A stretch of 64,000 bases of DNA from positions 1 through 64,000 of the forward strand of contig JAKIUW010000012.1 of assembly GCA_021647365.1 (NCBI GenBank). The letters run 5' to 3'. The notes under the pieces are model-generated. The model was not told the origin of the DNA. It saw nothing but the letters and a program-made list of their open reading frames with translations, and did no database searches. The DNA comes from Cocleimonas sp. GTDB taxonomy: Bacteria; Pseudomonadota; Gammaproteobacteria; Thiotrichales; Thiotrichaceae. Each line of letters begins with the position of its first letter. The stretch's first letter is position 1. A program made the position numbers and the translations under genes. Of this stretch, positions 9,318 to 18,680 are shown piece by piece.

Positions 9318-10229
9318 ATGCATAATTACAATCTAGTTCTAACCTTAGGGGTTGGTTCTTTACTCGCTTTTTTCCTCTTCTTTGTTTTTTACAAAGTAAT
9401 ACATTGGAGTGGTAAAATGTCATCGCTGGCAACCGCTGCATTGATGTTACTAATCTACATGCCACTTGCCATTACCCATTGGGATGGCATCGATGTATTT
9501 GCGATTCACTTTGCCTTCTTTATGATGATTCCCTACGGTTTAGGAATTATCACCGGTGTACACGCCGAGCGCCGTCATCTTGATGGTGACGATAGTGTAA
9601 AGAAGGGTATGCATTGGATACCAGGTATGATTATTGTTTTCTTTATCATATTAGCTACGGTTGATAGCTTTATCATTTCTTCTGCAACAGGTGGCTTAGA
9701 AGGAGGGCTAACAAAACTTCTATTACCAAAACCTGCCAGCGATGAAATCAGTGAAAATATTAGTTCACAATTCACCGGTGCGGTATCCAATAATTTACAA
9801 GATGAAGAAAAGCAATTTGATAATTATGTGATTAAGCTAAAAGCACAGCGTCAGCGTGGATGGAAAATTGGCGGTGGCTGGGTGAAACCAAAACCATTAA
9901 TCAATCAAAGTGCTACTTTCCGTTTAACCGCTAATGATAAATACGGTAACCCTATTACTAATGCAAAAGTAACCACAGAGTTTAGGCGCGCATCTGATAG
10001 AAAGGTTGATAAATTTTATACGTTAAAAGAAATAGGTGAGGGCGTTTACACCGCTGATGTAAATCTATCCTTAGCAGGCTGTTGGTCCATGAAAGTCTTA
10101 GTTATCAAGGGCGATGACGAGCATGAGATCAAAGGTGAAACTGAAATTTCAACCATGGTTGGTGGTAAACTACATACTCCCGAATGTATTGATGGTGAGC
10201 CAGATATTGATGAGAAGCGTGCACGATAA
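9318..10229 (+). CDS. ccoH: FixH/CcoH-type cbb3 assembly protein with extra N-terminal membrane domain
   Basis: The C-terminal half matches FixH: a membrane-proximal segment then QRQRGWKIGGGWV-like sequence and an Ig-like fold (RLTANDKYGNPITNAKV, GVYTADVNLSLAGCWSMKVLV). FixH helps assemble cbb3 oxidase beside CcoG and the copper pump. At 303 residues it is longer than a typical FixH (about 150-180) because about 120 residues at the N-terminus form three or four membrane helices (LTLGVGSLLAFFLFFVFYKV, ALMLLIYMPLAI, a helix with FMMIPYGLGIITG, and WIPGMIIVFFIILATVDSFI). The extension is seen in sequence; its function is unknown. A repeat hairpin follows 16 bases after the stop. Confidence 0.85.
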   Translation: MHNYNLVLTLGVGSLLAFFLFFVFYKVIHWSGKMSSLATAALMLLIYMPLAITHWDGIDVFAIHFAFFMMIPYGLGIITGVHAERRHLDGDDSVKKGMHWIPGMIIVFFIILATVDSFIISSATGGLEGGLTKLLLPKPASDEISENISSQFTGAVSNNLQDEEKQFDNYVIKLKAQRQRGWKIGGGWVKPKPLINQSATFRLTANDKYGNPITNAKVTTEFRRASDRKVDKFYTLKEIGEGVYTADVNLSLAGCWSMKVLVIKGDDEHEIKGETEISTMVGGKLHTPECIDGEPDIDEKRAR

Positions 10230-10245
10230 AATAAAAAATTACCGT

Positions 10246-10306
10246 GTAAAAGTAGGGGGGTGTGCTTTTAATAATAGTTTTATAAAGCACACCCCCCTAC
10301 TTTTAC
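10246..10306. repeat. Dispersed 20-bp element, inverted pair (TAC variant)
   Basis: Arms at 10246-10265 (G-rich strand) and 10287-10306 (C-rich strand) are perfect inverted copies of GCACA-C6-TAC-TTTTAC. The arms extend by AAA/TTT into the loop. It sits between ccoH and ccoI, within an otherwise compact assembly operon, and no T tract follows, so it is not a canonical terminator. Confidence 0.9.
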
Positions 10307-10331
10307 ATGATGGTTTTGTGGCTGCATAACG

Positions 10332-12764
10332 ATGGCGACCGAATGCTTTCATTGCGGTTTGCCTGTTCCTAAAGGCACATCCTATTCTGTTCAAATAAAT
10401 AAAGAAGAACAGCCAATGTGTTGCATAGGTTGCCAGTCGGTTGCTCAAGTTATTGTTGATAATGGGTTGACTGATTTTTACAATCACCGCACAACCAAGT
10501 CCACTAAACCTTCTGATTTAATTCCCGCAGAACTCCAAATATATGACAACGAAGCTTTGCAAGAAAGCTTTGTTAGTATCCCAAATGATGCACAAGATGG
10601 CTCAATCCGTGAAGCAAGCCTGATTTTAGAAGGCATTGTTTGCGCTGCCTGTGTTTGGCTCAATGAACGCAATGTAAAACAACTCGAAGGCGTGATCGAT
10701 TTTCGTGTGAATTATTCGACGCATCGCGCTAGCCTGAAATGGGATAACAGCAAAATAAAACTCAGCGATGTTCTAAAAGCCATTGCAGATACAGGCTACA
10801 ACGCGCATCCCTTTGATCCTGGTAGGCTAGACACTCTACACCAAAAAGAGAAATCAGCTGCACTTCGCCGCATTGCATTGGCAGGTATAGGCATGATGCA
10901 AGTAATGATGCCAGCCATTGCAATATATTTGGGTGAAAATTCTGATATGACCGATTCCATGCTGCATTTCTTGCGTTGGATCAGTTTGATTATTACCACG
11001 CCTGTCGTGTTGTACTCATCTCGAGTATTTTTCACCTCTGCATGGCGTGATTTAAAACGTGGTGTATTTGGCATGGATGTCCCTGTCTCGCTCGCCATCG
11101 GTAGCGCCTACATTGCTAGCGTTTGGGCAACACTCACCAACAGCGGAGAAGTGTATTTTGACTCCGTCGTCATGTTCACCTTCTTCCTATTATTGGGGCG
11201 TTTTCTCGAAATGGGCGCTCGCCACAAAGCAGGGCAAGTGGCAGATGCTTTGGTACGATTACTGCCACAAACAGCGACGCGCTTAGAAAAAGACGCGAAA
11301 GGAAACGATACACAAAATGTAATAGCCGCCAGTGAACTCGCGTTGGGTGATCGCGTATTAATCAAGCCCGGTGAAACTATTCCAGCCGATGGCTCGGTCA
11401 TTGAAGGGACGAGTAGTGCCAATGAATCGGTATTAACAGGTGAAAGTATGCCACGACCAAAAACAGTGGGCGATGCGCTTATTGGCGGTTCGGTTAATGT
11501 AGAAAGTCCACTCACCATGCAAATTGATAAGCTGGGCGATAGCACCTTACTATCATCAATTATCCGTTTGCTAGATCGTGCGCAAAGTGAAAAACCCAAC
11601 TTAGCTAAATTTGCCGATCGTAGCGCAGGGTTGTTTGTGCTTTTGTTATTAGGCATTGCTGTTGCAGTCTTTGCGACATGGTGGTTTATTGATCCATCAC
11701 GCGCCTTTTGGGTGGCTTTATCGGTGCTGGTGATAACTTGCCCCTGTGCGCTCTCATTAGCAACACCAGCCGCATTAACGGCGGCAACAGGCAACTTAAC
11801 CGAGCAGGGCGTACTAGCCACACGTGGGCACGCGCTAGAAACATTGGCAAAGATCACCCACGTTATTTTTGATAAAACAGGCACACTTACTTATGGGCGT
11901 TTAAAAGTAATAAAAACCCAAGTGCTTAGTGATGACCTATCAAAAAAACAATGTAACGCCTTAGCATCAGGTTTAGAAGCATCTTCAGAACATCCTATCG
12001 CACAAGCTATTCAACAATTATCATCAAAGCCTCAAAACTTTGTACAACTGAGTTCTGAGTCAGGAAGAGGTGTTGAAGGCAAGCTGAACAACAAAACCTA
12101 TCGCATTGGTACGCAAAGTTATGTCGCTGAACTTGTTGGTGAGAATAATCTTAAGCAAGCGAAGAGTGAAACAACATCACTGGAGACTGCTGTTTACTTA
12201 GGAACAAAAAAACAATGGCTAGCGACTTTTGATTTACAGGATGAAATTAGAAAAGAAGCCAAACAAAGCATCGACAAACTTAAATCCATGGGGATAAAAG
12301 TCAGCCTACTTAGTGGCGATAATCCCCAAGCGGTAAAAGCCGTATCACAAGCGCTGGGTATAGAAAACGCCAGTGCAGAGCTGTTACCCGCCGATAAACT
12401 AGCGCAGGTACAACAATATCAATCACAAGGTGAAGTAGTCGCCATGATAGGCGATGGCGTAAATGATGCGCCCGTGCTTGCCGCTGCCGATGTTTCTATT
12501 GCCATGGGTAGCGGCTCACAGCTGGCACAAGCCAGCGCAGACATGATTTTACTGTCAGAAAACCTGTCACAACTGCCGTCATCAATTCAGCTATCAAAGC
12601 GAATGCAAAGTATCATCCGACAAAATTTTGGCTGGGCCATTGTTTACAACTTTATAGCCATACCGCTTGCGGCAATGGGGTGGGTTTTACCGTGGATGGC
12701 AGCCATAGGAATGTCGATGAGTTCGTTAGTTGTGGTTTTAAATGCTTTACGGTTGAAAAAATAA
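10332..12764 (+). CDS. ccoI: Copper-translocating P-type ATPase CcoI (FixI)
   Basis: Pumps copper across the inner membrane for cbb3 oxidase assembly. The 810-residue product begins with the FixI-type Cys cluster (CFHCGLPV and CCIGCQS, residues 5-40), then a heavy-metal-associated domain with GIVCAACVWLNE near residue 100. Eight membrane helices, the actuator motif TGES, the ion-path CPC (VITCPCALSLATPAAL, about 473), the phosphorylation site DKTGTLT (about 515) and the hinge GDGVNDAPVLAAADVSIAMG all appear. It follows ccoH after a repeat hairpin. ccoS, which usually comes next, is not found in this window. Confidence 0.96.
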   Translation: MATECFHCGLPVPKGTSYSVQINKEEQPMCCIGCQSVAQVIVDNGLTDFYNHRTTKSTKPSDLIPAELQIYDNEALQESFVSIPNDAQDGSIREASLILEGIVCAACVWLNERNVKQLEGVIDFRVNYSTHRASLKWDNSKIKLSDVLKAIADTGYNAHPFDPGRLDTLHQKEKSAALRRIALAGIGMMQVMMPAIAIYLGENSDMTDSMLHFLRWISLIITTPVVLYSSRVFFTSAWRDLKRGVFGMDVPVSLAIGSAYIASVWATLTNSGEVYFDSVVMFTFFLLLGRFLEMGARHKAGQVADALVRLLPQTATRLEKDAKGNDTQNVIAASELALGDRVLIKPGETIPADGSVIEGTSSANESVLTGESMPRPKTVGDALIGGSVNVESPLTMQIDKLGDSTLLSSIIRLLDRAQSEKPNLAKFADRSAGLFVLLLLGIAVAVFATWWFIDPSRAFWVALSVLVITCPCALSLATPAALTAATGNLTEQGVLATRGHALETLAKITHVIFDKTGTLTYGRLKVIKTQVLSDDLSKKQCNALASGLEASSEHPIAQAIQQLSSKPQNFVQLSSESGRGVEGKLNNKTYRIGTQSYVAELVGENNLKQAKSETTSLETAVYLGTKKQWLATFDLQDEIRKEAKQSIDKLKSMGIKVSLLSGDNPQAVKAVSQALGIENASAELLPADKLAQVQQYQSQGEVVAMIGDGVNDAPVLAAADVSIAMGSGSQLAQASADMILLSENLSQLPSSIQLSKRMQSIIRQNFGWAIVYNFIAIPLAAMGWVLPWMAAIGMSMSSLVVVLNALRLKK

Positions 12765-12807
12765 GAAATCATTTGACAAAGTTAACGATAAAATTAAAGC
12801 TCAAGAT

Positions 12808-14559
12808 ATGAGTGTTACAAAAGATATCGCACAAACTATCTTGCAAGGTTTTGATAATCATTTCAGAATATTCAGTGAGATAACCGAAGGCGCACAACAG
12901 CGTTTTGAAAAGGCTGATTGGAAAGCCGAACGTAAGTACTCACGCTTGCGTATTCAGTTTTATGACACACGTGTTGATGAGGCCATTGAAACACTCAATA
13001 AAGATTTTGAGATGCAGCCCTTTAACAAGAATGACTGGGCAGAAGTGAAGTCACAATTTATTCTATTGCTACAAAATCATCAACAACCTGAATTAGCAGA
13101 AACCTTTTATAACTCTTTGTTTTGTCGAATCTTTCAGCGTGAGTATTATACGAATGAATATATTTTTATTCGTAGCTCGGTAACAACTGAATATATCCAA
13201 TCGGATGTGCCAAGCTATAAAGCTTATTATCCTGCTAAGAGTGGCTTTTTCTCATCCATTGAACAGGTGCTAAATCAGTTTTCCCTAGATTTACCTTTTG
13301 AGAACTTTAAACGTGATAGTCGCCATATCGCAAAATCTATTTGTAAAGTCTTCAAAAAAGGGCGTAGAACTGCCGAACTAAATTTCCAATACCAAGTTAT
13401 TAATGCTTTATTTTATCGTAATAAAGCGGCGTATATTGTGGGTAAGGCTATCAATGGTCACAATGAATATCCTTTTGCGGTGGCGCTTTTAAACAACGAA
13501 CAAGGTGCAATTTATGTGGATGCTTTGTTGATAGGAGAAGATGCGGTTTCACAGTTATTTGGGTTTTCCTATGCCTATTTTATGGTATTGCATCCTGTGC
13601 CTTCAGCCATTATTTATTTTTTGCAGGGCTTAATGCCAAGGCGTAAAAAGGAAGGTTTATATTCTTCTATCGGTTTTCAAAAGCAGGGTAAGACAGATTT
13701 CTATCGAGGATTTTTACATCACTTGGATTATTCTGATGATGATTTGATTCTCGCGCCTGGAATTCCTGGTATGGTGATGTCCGTCTTCACGTTACCGTCT
13801 TATCCCTATGTTTTTAAAGTGATTAGAGATTATTTCGCACCGCCCAAAGAGATTACCCGAAAGCAAGTTGAAGAGAAATATCATTTAGTAAAACAACATG
13901 ACCGAGTAGGGCGCATGGCGGATATGTTGGAGTTCTCAAAAGTTGTTTTGCCGCTAGATCGTTTTACACCTGAGCTGTTGGCTGATTTGAAAGATACTTG
14001 TGAAAGCAGTATCAACTTTATTGAAAATGAGGAAGGTGAAAAACGACTGATGATAAAGCACGTATACATCGAACGTCGTATGTTGCCATTGAATCTTGAA
14101 CTGGAATTAGCGGAAAAAGAGCAAGATTATGAGCGTATTGATTGCCTGATTAAATCTTTTGGCAATGCAATAAAAGAACTCTCAGCAGCCAATATTTTCC
14201 CAGGTGATCTGTTGTATAAAAACTTTGGCGTGACACGTTTAGGGCGTGTAGTGTTTTATGATTATGATGAGATAGTCTATTTAACCGATTGTAATTTCAG
14301 AAAAAAACCACAACCAAAAAACCCCCAAGAATTAATGTCAGCAACACCGTGGTATAGCGTTGCACCGAATGATATTTTCCCTGAAGAATTTACTAGTTTC
14401 TTATTAGGCAACGCTTTAGTAAAAGAAGCGTTTATGAAACACCATGCAGATTTATTTGATGCTGATTCATGGGTAAAGAAACAAGAGAATATTAATAATG
14501 GGATTTACGAAGATGTATTTCCTTATCCAAAAAAGTTTCGTTTAAAACGTAATCAATAA
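12808..14559 (+). CDS. aceK: Isocitrate dehydrogenase kinase/phosphatase
   Basis: Bifunctional cytoplasmic enzyme that phosphorylates and dephosphorylates NADP-isocitrate dehydrogenase, controlling flow between the TCA cycle and the glyoxylate shunt. The 583-residue length fits the family. Typical blocks are AERKYSRLRIQFYDTRVDEAI near the N-terminus, LAPGIPGMVMSVFTLPSYPYVFK at the nucleotide site, and FYDYDEIVYLTDCNFR in the catalytic region. Both partners are in this window: icd (39910-41169, with its serine target motif) and aceA (24616-26211). It is not in an ace operon; it follows ccoI by 43 bases on the same strand. Confidence 0.97.
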   Translation: MSVTKDIAQTILQGFDNHFRIFSEITEGAQQRFEKADWKAERKYSRLRIQFYDTRVDEAIETLNKDFEMQPFNKNDWAEVKSQFILLLQNHQQPELAETFYNSLFCRIFQREYYTNEYIFIRSSVTTEYIQSDVPSYKAYYPAKSGFFSSIEQVLNQFSLDLPFENFKRDSRHIAKSICKVFKKGRRTAELNFQYQVINALFYRNKAAYIVGKAINGHNEYPFAVALLNNEQGAIYVDALLIGEDAVSQLFGFSYAYFMVLHPVPSAIIYFLQGLMPRRKKEGLYSSIGFQKQGKTDFYRGFLHHLDYSDDDLILAPGIPGMVMSVFTLPSYPYVFKVIRDYFAPPKEITRKQVEEKYHLVKQHDRVGRMADMLEFSKVVLPLDRFTPELLADLKDTCESSINFIENEEGEKRLMIKHVYIERRMLPLNLELELAEKEQDYERIDCLIKSFGNAIKELSAANIFPGDLLYKNFGVTRLGRVVFYDYDEIVYLTDCNFRKKPQPKNPQELMSATPWYSVAPNDIFPEEFTSFLLGNALVKEAFMKHHADLFDADSWVKKQENINNGIYEDVFPYPKKFRLKRNQ

Positions 14560-14567
14560 GAATGAAA

Positions 14568-14747
14568 GCACACCCCCCCACTTTTAGTGAGCTTACCGTT
14601 TTGTTGTTTAAAAACGGATAACTCAATTATTAGAGTGAAACCGTTAAGGGATAGTCCATTCGTTTTTTGAATGGTTACTAGAACTTATGCAAAGCTCCAT
14701 GATGATTCTTATAAACTAAATATTCTGTAAAAGTAGGGGGGTGTGCA
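14568..14747. repeat. 180-bp element bounded by inverted copies of the dispersed repeat
   Basis: Left arm 14568-14586 (CAC variant, last base differs) and right arm 14728-14747 (TAC variant) face each other. The 141 bases between contain two small hairpins: CCGTTTT/AAAACGG at 14596-14617 and CCATTC/GAATGG at 14656-14674. No open frame is present. The layout is that of a MITE-like element marking the left edge of the toxin island. Confidence 0.7.
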
Positions 14748-14828
14748 GCACATTAGAAGGACAGTAGATTGATTTTAATGATGAAAAGACTCTAATGAAT
14801 AAAACAAAATGGAGTATAATTTTTCTCT

Positions 14829-15806
14829 ATGGAGAATATTCAAAAGAAATCAGTACTAAAATTAATACAAGACAATCCCTGTGAAAACCTCTACTTCATA
14901 GCCGAGTCAGAGCTACTCTGCGACTACGAAGTTGAAAAGCGCTTTGACGAAAACAACGATGGCTTCCCTGTTGAACGTGAAGATGCACAATATTGGATTG
15001 AGCAAATAGATTGGCGCATAGATTCAGCATGGATTTTAGAAGATACGCAGTTTGATCAAAATAAAAAAGATGGCGCATTATTATTACGTTTAAATAAAGA
15101 CAGCCCTTTACCCCAGCATTATATTCAATATTGGACACAACACCGTATCGGTATTTTCATACAATCCGATGCTGATATTGACGAAATGCAACAGCATCTT
15201 TCAAGTTTAGTGCTGGTAAATAGCGAAACAGATAATATGGTGTATTTTAGGCTACAAGAGCCACGACAACTGGATGGCATCATAAAATCACTGAATAAAT
15301 ACCGGCAAGCCGAGCTACTCGGTCCAATAAATCACATCATTTGGTGCAAAGACATAGGTCGTGAATATCAGTGGATGCATACAGAAAACCCAAACCCCAC
15401 ACCCGCTAGCGAACAAGAAGCACCGTGGTTTAGCTTTACTCAAGCCGAAGATGAGCGCATGGATTACTATACAGAAGAGAATTTTAAACTCAGTGTACTC
15501 AGCCACTTAAAATATTGCCTAACACAACAACAAGACACCCCCAGCCCTTTAAATGATCAAGATGACCAAGCCCTAATGGAGCAAATAGAACAAGGTCTCA
15601 GCGTAGCCTCCCAATATGGTTACATTGATAACGCACACATTAGCCGATTTATACTCGCAATACTCGGCAACCTAGTGCTTACCCAGCAACACGCTGATAT
15701 GATAAGAAAAGCACAAAACCCCGCGATACACCCTAACCGTAGAATCAACGAATTAGAACAAAGCATAAAAAAGCTAGGAGGCTCAATCGATGAATGCAAA
15801 AACTAA
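14829..15806 (+). CDS. DUF4123-type T6SS effector chaperone (probable)
   Basis: The 325-residue product matches the pattern of DUF4123 proteins, adaptors that load effectors onto the VgrG spike of type VI secretion. The diagnostic part is about residues 75-180: LRLNKDSPLPQHYI, GIFIQSDADIDEMQQHLSSL, then MVYFRLQEPRQLDGIIKSL and LLGPINHIIWC. The rest is acidic and helical, with no signal peptide. The downstream effector gene starts inside its 3' end (17-base overlap), as expected for a chaperone-cargo pair. No VgrG, Hcp or other T6SS structural gene is in the window. Assignment rests on motif recognition, not on a search. Confidence 0.75.
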   Translation: MENIQKKSVLKLIQDNPCENLYFIAESELLCDYEVEKRFDENNDGFPVEREDAQYWIEQIDWRIDSAWILEDTQFDQNKKDGALLLRLNKDSPLPQHYIQYWTQHRIGIFIQSDADIDEMQQHLSSLVLVNSETDNMVYFRLQEPRQLDGIIKSLNKYRQAELLGPINHIIWCKDIGREYQWMHTENPNPTPASEQEAPWFSFTQAEDERMDYYTEENFKLSVLSHLKYCLTQQQDTPSPLNDQDDQALMEQIEQGLSVASQYGYIDNAHISRFILAILGNLVLTQQHADMIRKAQNPAIHPNRRINELEQSIKKLGGSIDECKN

Positions 15807-18678
15807 AAAAACCAAAGCAAAAATCAGCGCTACAAATCCACGTACCTGTGCCGGAAGAGTCCCCATATTACCCACCCGCTACAGCGTAGGCCCAAAAAAG
15901 AAAGGAGACAACAGCAAAGCTAGCTACCAAGGCAAAGGCTACGATCTTGAAAGTGGTTATCAAGAATCCTTCAACACCGTGCAAAACACGCTCCGCCTAA
16001 TGCCAGAAGGCTTTGTCTACCTTTATGATTACACTGAAGACCTGTTTCATGTTTGGAAATACGACACCGAAACATCCAAATACACCGCCTTAATGAGCAA
16101 CACAGCCTCGCTAGAAGAAGGCATTAAAAACTATAAAACCAAAGAATCACTCTACTGGATATGGGCAAAAGAATATTCCACCGTGTACATCTGGTATAGC
16201 GACACCTTAATGACCTCAAAAAAGCTAGCAGAAATCCAAAACAACCCCGCCCACCGCGCCAAAGTCACCACCGAGCTAAACGTACAACAATGGATGGGCG
16301 CACAAAAAAGCAAACACGGCTTCCCCGCAAAAGACTTTGGTGAATTGATAGAAGAATACAAAGACCCAAAACCCGATTTAGGCTGGAGCGCACAGCAAAC
16401 CAAAGCATTGCCGCTTGAAGAAATGCAAAAATACATGAAAAATAACGCGCCCAATGCCAACATCGGCATCGCCCTACACGCCAATATCGCACGTGCGGTC
16501 GATATGAGTGCGCTGGTGATTTATCAACAACGCGAGCTAGCCAAAGAAATAGCAAAAACAGAAAATACGGTTTTACGCCAAAAAACTACGCCAGCGCATC
16601 AGTCAGGTCATCACGCACATCAAACTCACCCTAAAAAGCCGATTGCCGAAGCAATCAGCCGTGATTTACCACGTCATCATAAAAAAGTAATCGCCGATTT
16701 AATTGGCAAGTTTTACTACCAAGGCTATGCGCAAGACCATGCGTTAAAAGACAAAGACGGCAAACTACAAGCCGATGAAAAAACAGTTATAGCGCATATC
16801 AATAAGCAACGCCCCAGCCAAGCTGACTATGAAGCTGCTAAAAATGAAGTTCAGTATCTCCAAAAAAAGAAACAATTTAGCCAGAAAAACTATAGCAAGG
16901 ACGTGAGCGACCTCCATGCAAATCAGTTAAATGCTGTTATTTATAAACAAGAAGAAATCATTAAAAATTACGAATACAGTGATGAACAATGGAAGAATAA
17001 AGTATTAGGCGAATCCAAAGGTAACGAAAGGCTAATGGATCACATCCGCGAGCCAGACCGAATCGCCTTTTTGGCGGATTACAAAGGCAGCTTAAACGAT
17101 GCCATCAACACACTCATCGCCACCAAAAACGACCGAGCAGAGCTATTAAAAACCTATCAACAAACCAGCCAACCCACCGATTTAGGCAGTAGCTTTGAAT
17201 GTTATGACCATAAGCACAAAGTCTCAGGCACAGCACACGCCACCGCCTTTGCCAGTTGCATTTACAGCATGTTAGGGGGCGCAGGGCAAGGCGCAAGCAA
17301 AGACAAAGCCCTAAAAACAGACAACGAATGGGCGCTATTTCATCGATGGTGGCAACAAGATGCCAGCACCAACCCGATGCTCATTAATCTACAATTAGAT
17401 AAAAGCCTCGCCAGAACGGCGCAAGGTAAAAAAGACAGTGAGGGCGATACGCTCGCAGGGATTAACACGCTGGTAGAAGAAGGCTATAAAATATCCCCGC
17501 TCACTTTTGCCACTGAAGAGATTTTTCAAAATCTCACCATCTACTCGCTACACCACAGCATAAAAATGCAAATCAGCCAAGGCATGACGTTTTTTAAAAA
17601 CCTAAAACTAGCCGACACCGCGCTACAAAAACTTGCCAATATGCCCAGCAAAGCCAATGCCATTGTGTTTAGAAAAATAATTGAAGAAAAGCTCAAAGAT
17701 AAAGTCGCAATTGGTGAGCACCCCACAACAAAAATGCGTAGCTATTTAACCCAAGCCAGCAACCTAGGAGAGACAAGCCCAACCGTCAAAGTCCACAGCG
17801 ACCTACCCGCAGGCACAAGGCAGGCAAAATCCGTCTATGTCCTAGAAACCCAAAGCAATATCAGCCGAAAAGCCAACCCCTTTCACGGCATGGGAAGTTT
17901 GGGTATGAATAGCATCGTCGGGTTTTTAAATATACTCAATTTAGTCAGTGCGGTTTCTCAAATGCAGGGGAAGACGAGGTTGGATAAATTTACAGATGGA
18001 TTTAATCTAGTCAGTGCCGTAGCCGCCACAGGCGGCGCATTGCAAGGGATTGCGATTGCGGTTAAGAATATTCCAAATCATCCTTTTGAAAAGGTGCTTA
18101 CAAGTGACTTTGCAAGAAAAGCATTGAGTGCAGGTATTTTTAAAGCTTTAGGTTTTGCTTCAGCCATTTTTGATGCGCTCACCCAATTTTCCAAAGCTAT
18201 TTCAGCCGTAGAAGAAGGCAATTACGAAGCAGCCACCGCCTATGCTGGCGCGGGTGTTGCCCTAGGTTTAGGTGGGGTCGCTTTAACTGTGGGTGGTGCA
18301 GCCCTATTTGCCGAAGGTGCAACCCTCGCCACCAGTGCTAGCTTTGTTATTGCCATGTCAATTGGTGCATGGTTATTTTTAGGGGTGGGCTTAATCATAG
18401 TCGGGATTTTATTCCTTTTCTGGGCAGACAGTGCCAATTATACCGCCATCGAAAAATGGTTGGATTCTTCCACCTTTGGTAAGCATCTTTTAAAAGGGGC
18501 TCAATATTTTAGCCCAAAAGAAGAAATGACAAGGTTTAATGACATTATTCAAAAACTAAGGTATGAAGCCGATAAAATGAAAGGTGACGATGCATTGTAC
18601 AAAGAAAAAAAGAAACAAATACTTAACCAAATTGATCCTAAAGACCCTTTCTTTGGTTCAGGCTATACAGAGGCATAA
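15790..18678 (+). CDS. VasX-like T6SS membrane-disrupting effector (probable)
   Basis: A 962-residue protein. The N-terminus (about residues 18-220) has the VasX-N type signature: a Cys then RVPILPTRYSVGP, TLRLMPEGFVYLYDY, and ESLYWIWAKEYSTVYIWYSD. The middle is long and helical with a His-rich patch (HQSGHHAHQTHPKK, about 275). The C-terminus carries several hydrophobic helices: about 700-725, 738-757, 778-805, and a strong pair at 815-878 rich in Gly/Ala/Val, followed by a basic-acidic tail. VasX and related BTH_I2691-type effectors kill by disrupting inner membranes. An AGGAGG site (15776-15781) eight bases before ATG 15790 supports this start. Immunity-like gene follows after two bases. 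Confidence 0.78.
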   Translation: MNAKTKKTKAKISATNPRTCAGRVPILPTRYSVGPKKKGDNSKASYQGKGYDLESGYQESFNTVQNTLRLMPEGFVYLYDYTEDLFHVWKYDTETSKYTALMSNTASLEEGIKNYKTKESLYWIWAKEYSTVYIWYSDTLMTSKKLAEIQNNPAHRAKVTTELNVQQWMGAQKSKHGFPAKDFGELIEEYKDPKPDLGWSAQQTKALPLEEMQKYMKNNAPNANIGIALHANIARAVDMSALVIYQQRELAKEIAKTENTVLRQKTTPAHQSGHHAHQTHPKKPIAEAISRDLPRHHKKVIADLIGKFYYQGYAQDHALKDKDGKLQADEKTVIAHINKQRPSQADYEAAKNEVQYLQKKKQFSQKNYSKDVSDLHANQLNAVIYKQEEIIKNYEYSDEQWKNKVLGESKGNERLMDHIREPDRIAFLADYKGSLNDAINTLIATKNDRAELLKTYQQTSQPTDLGSSFECYDHKHKVSGTAHATAFASCIYSMLGGAGQGASKDKALKTDNEWALFHRWWQQDASTNPMLINLQLDKSLARTAQGKKDSEGDTLAGINTLVEEGYKISPLTFATEEIFQNLTIYSLHHSIKMQISQGMTFFKNLKLADTALQKLANMPSKANAIVFRKIIEEKLKDKVAIGEHPTTKMRSYLTQASNLGETSPTVKVHSDLPAGTRQAKSVYVLETQSNISRKANPFHGMGSLGMNSIVGFLNILNLVSAVSQMQGKTRLDKFTDGFNLVSAVAATGGALQGIAIAVKNIPNHPFEKVLTSDFARKALSAGIFKALGFASAIFDALTQFSKAISAVEEGNYEAATAYAGAGVALGLGGVALTVGGAALFAEGATLATSASFVIAMSIGAWLFLGVGLIIVGILFLFWADSANYTAIEKWLDSSTFGKHLLKGAQYFSPKEEMTRFNDIIQKLRYEADKMKGDDALYKEKKKQILNQIDPKDPFFGSGYTEA

Positions 18679-18680
18679 CC

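Noticed and set aside
11108..11884. 258-residue open frame antisense to ccoI
   Set aside because: It lies wholly within the well-supported copper ATPase gene, has low-complexity Ser/Ala composition and no recognisable motif; a shadow frame.
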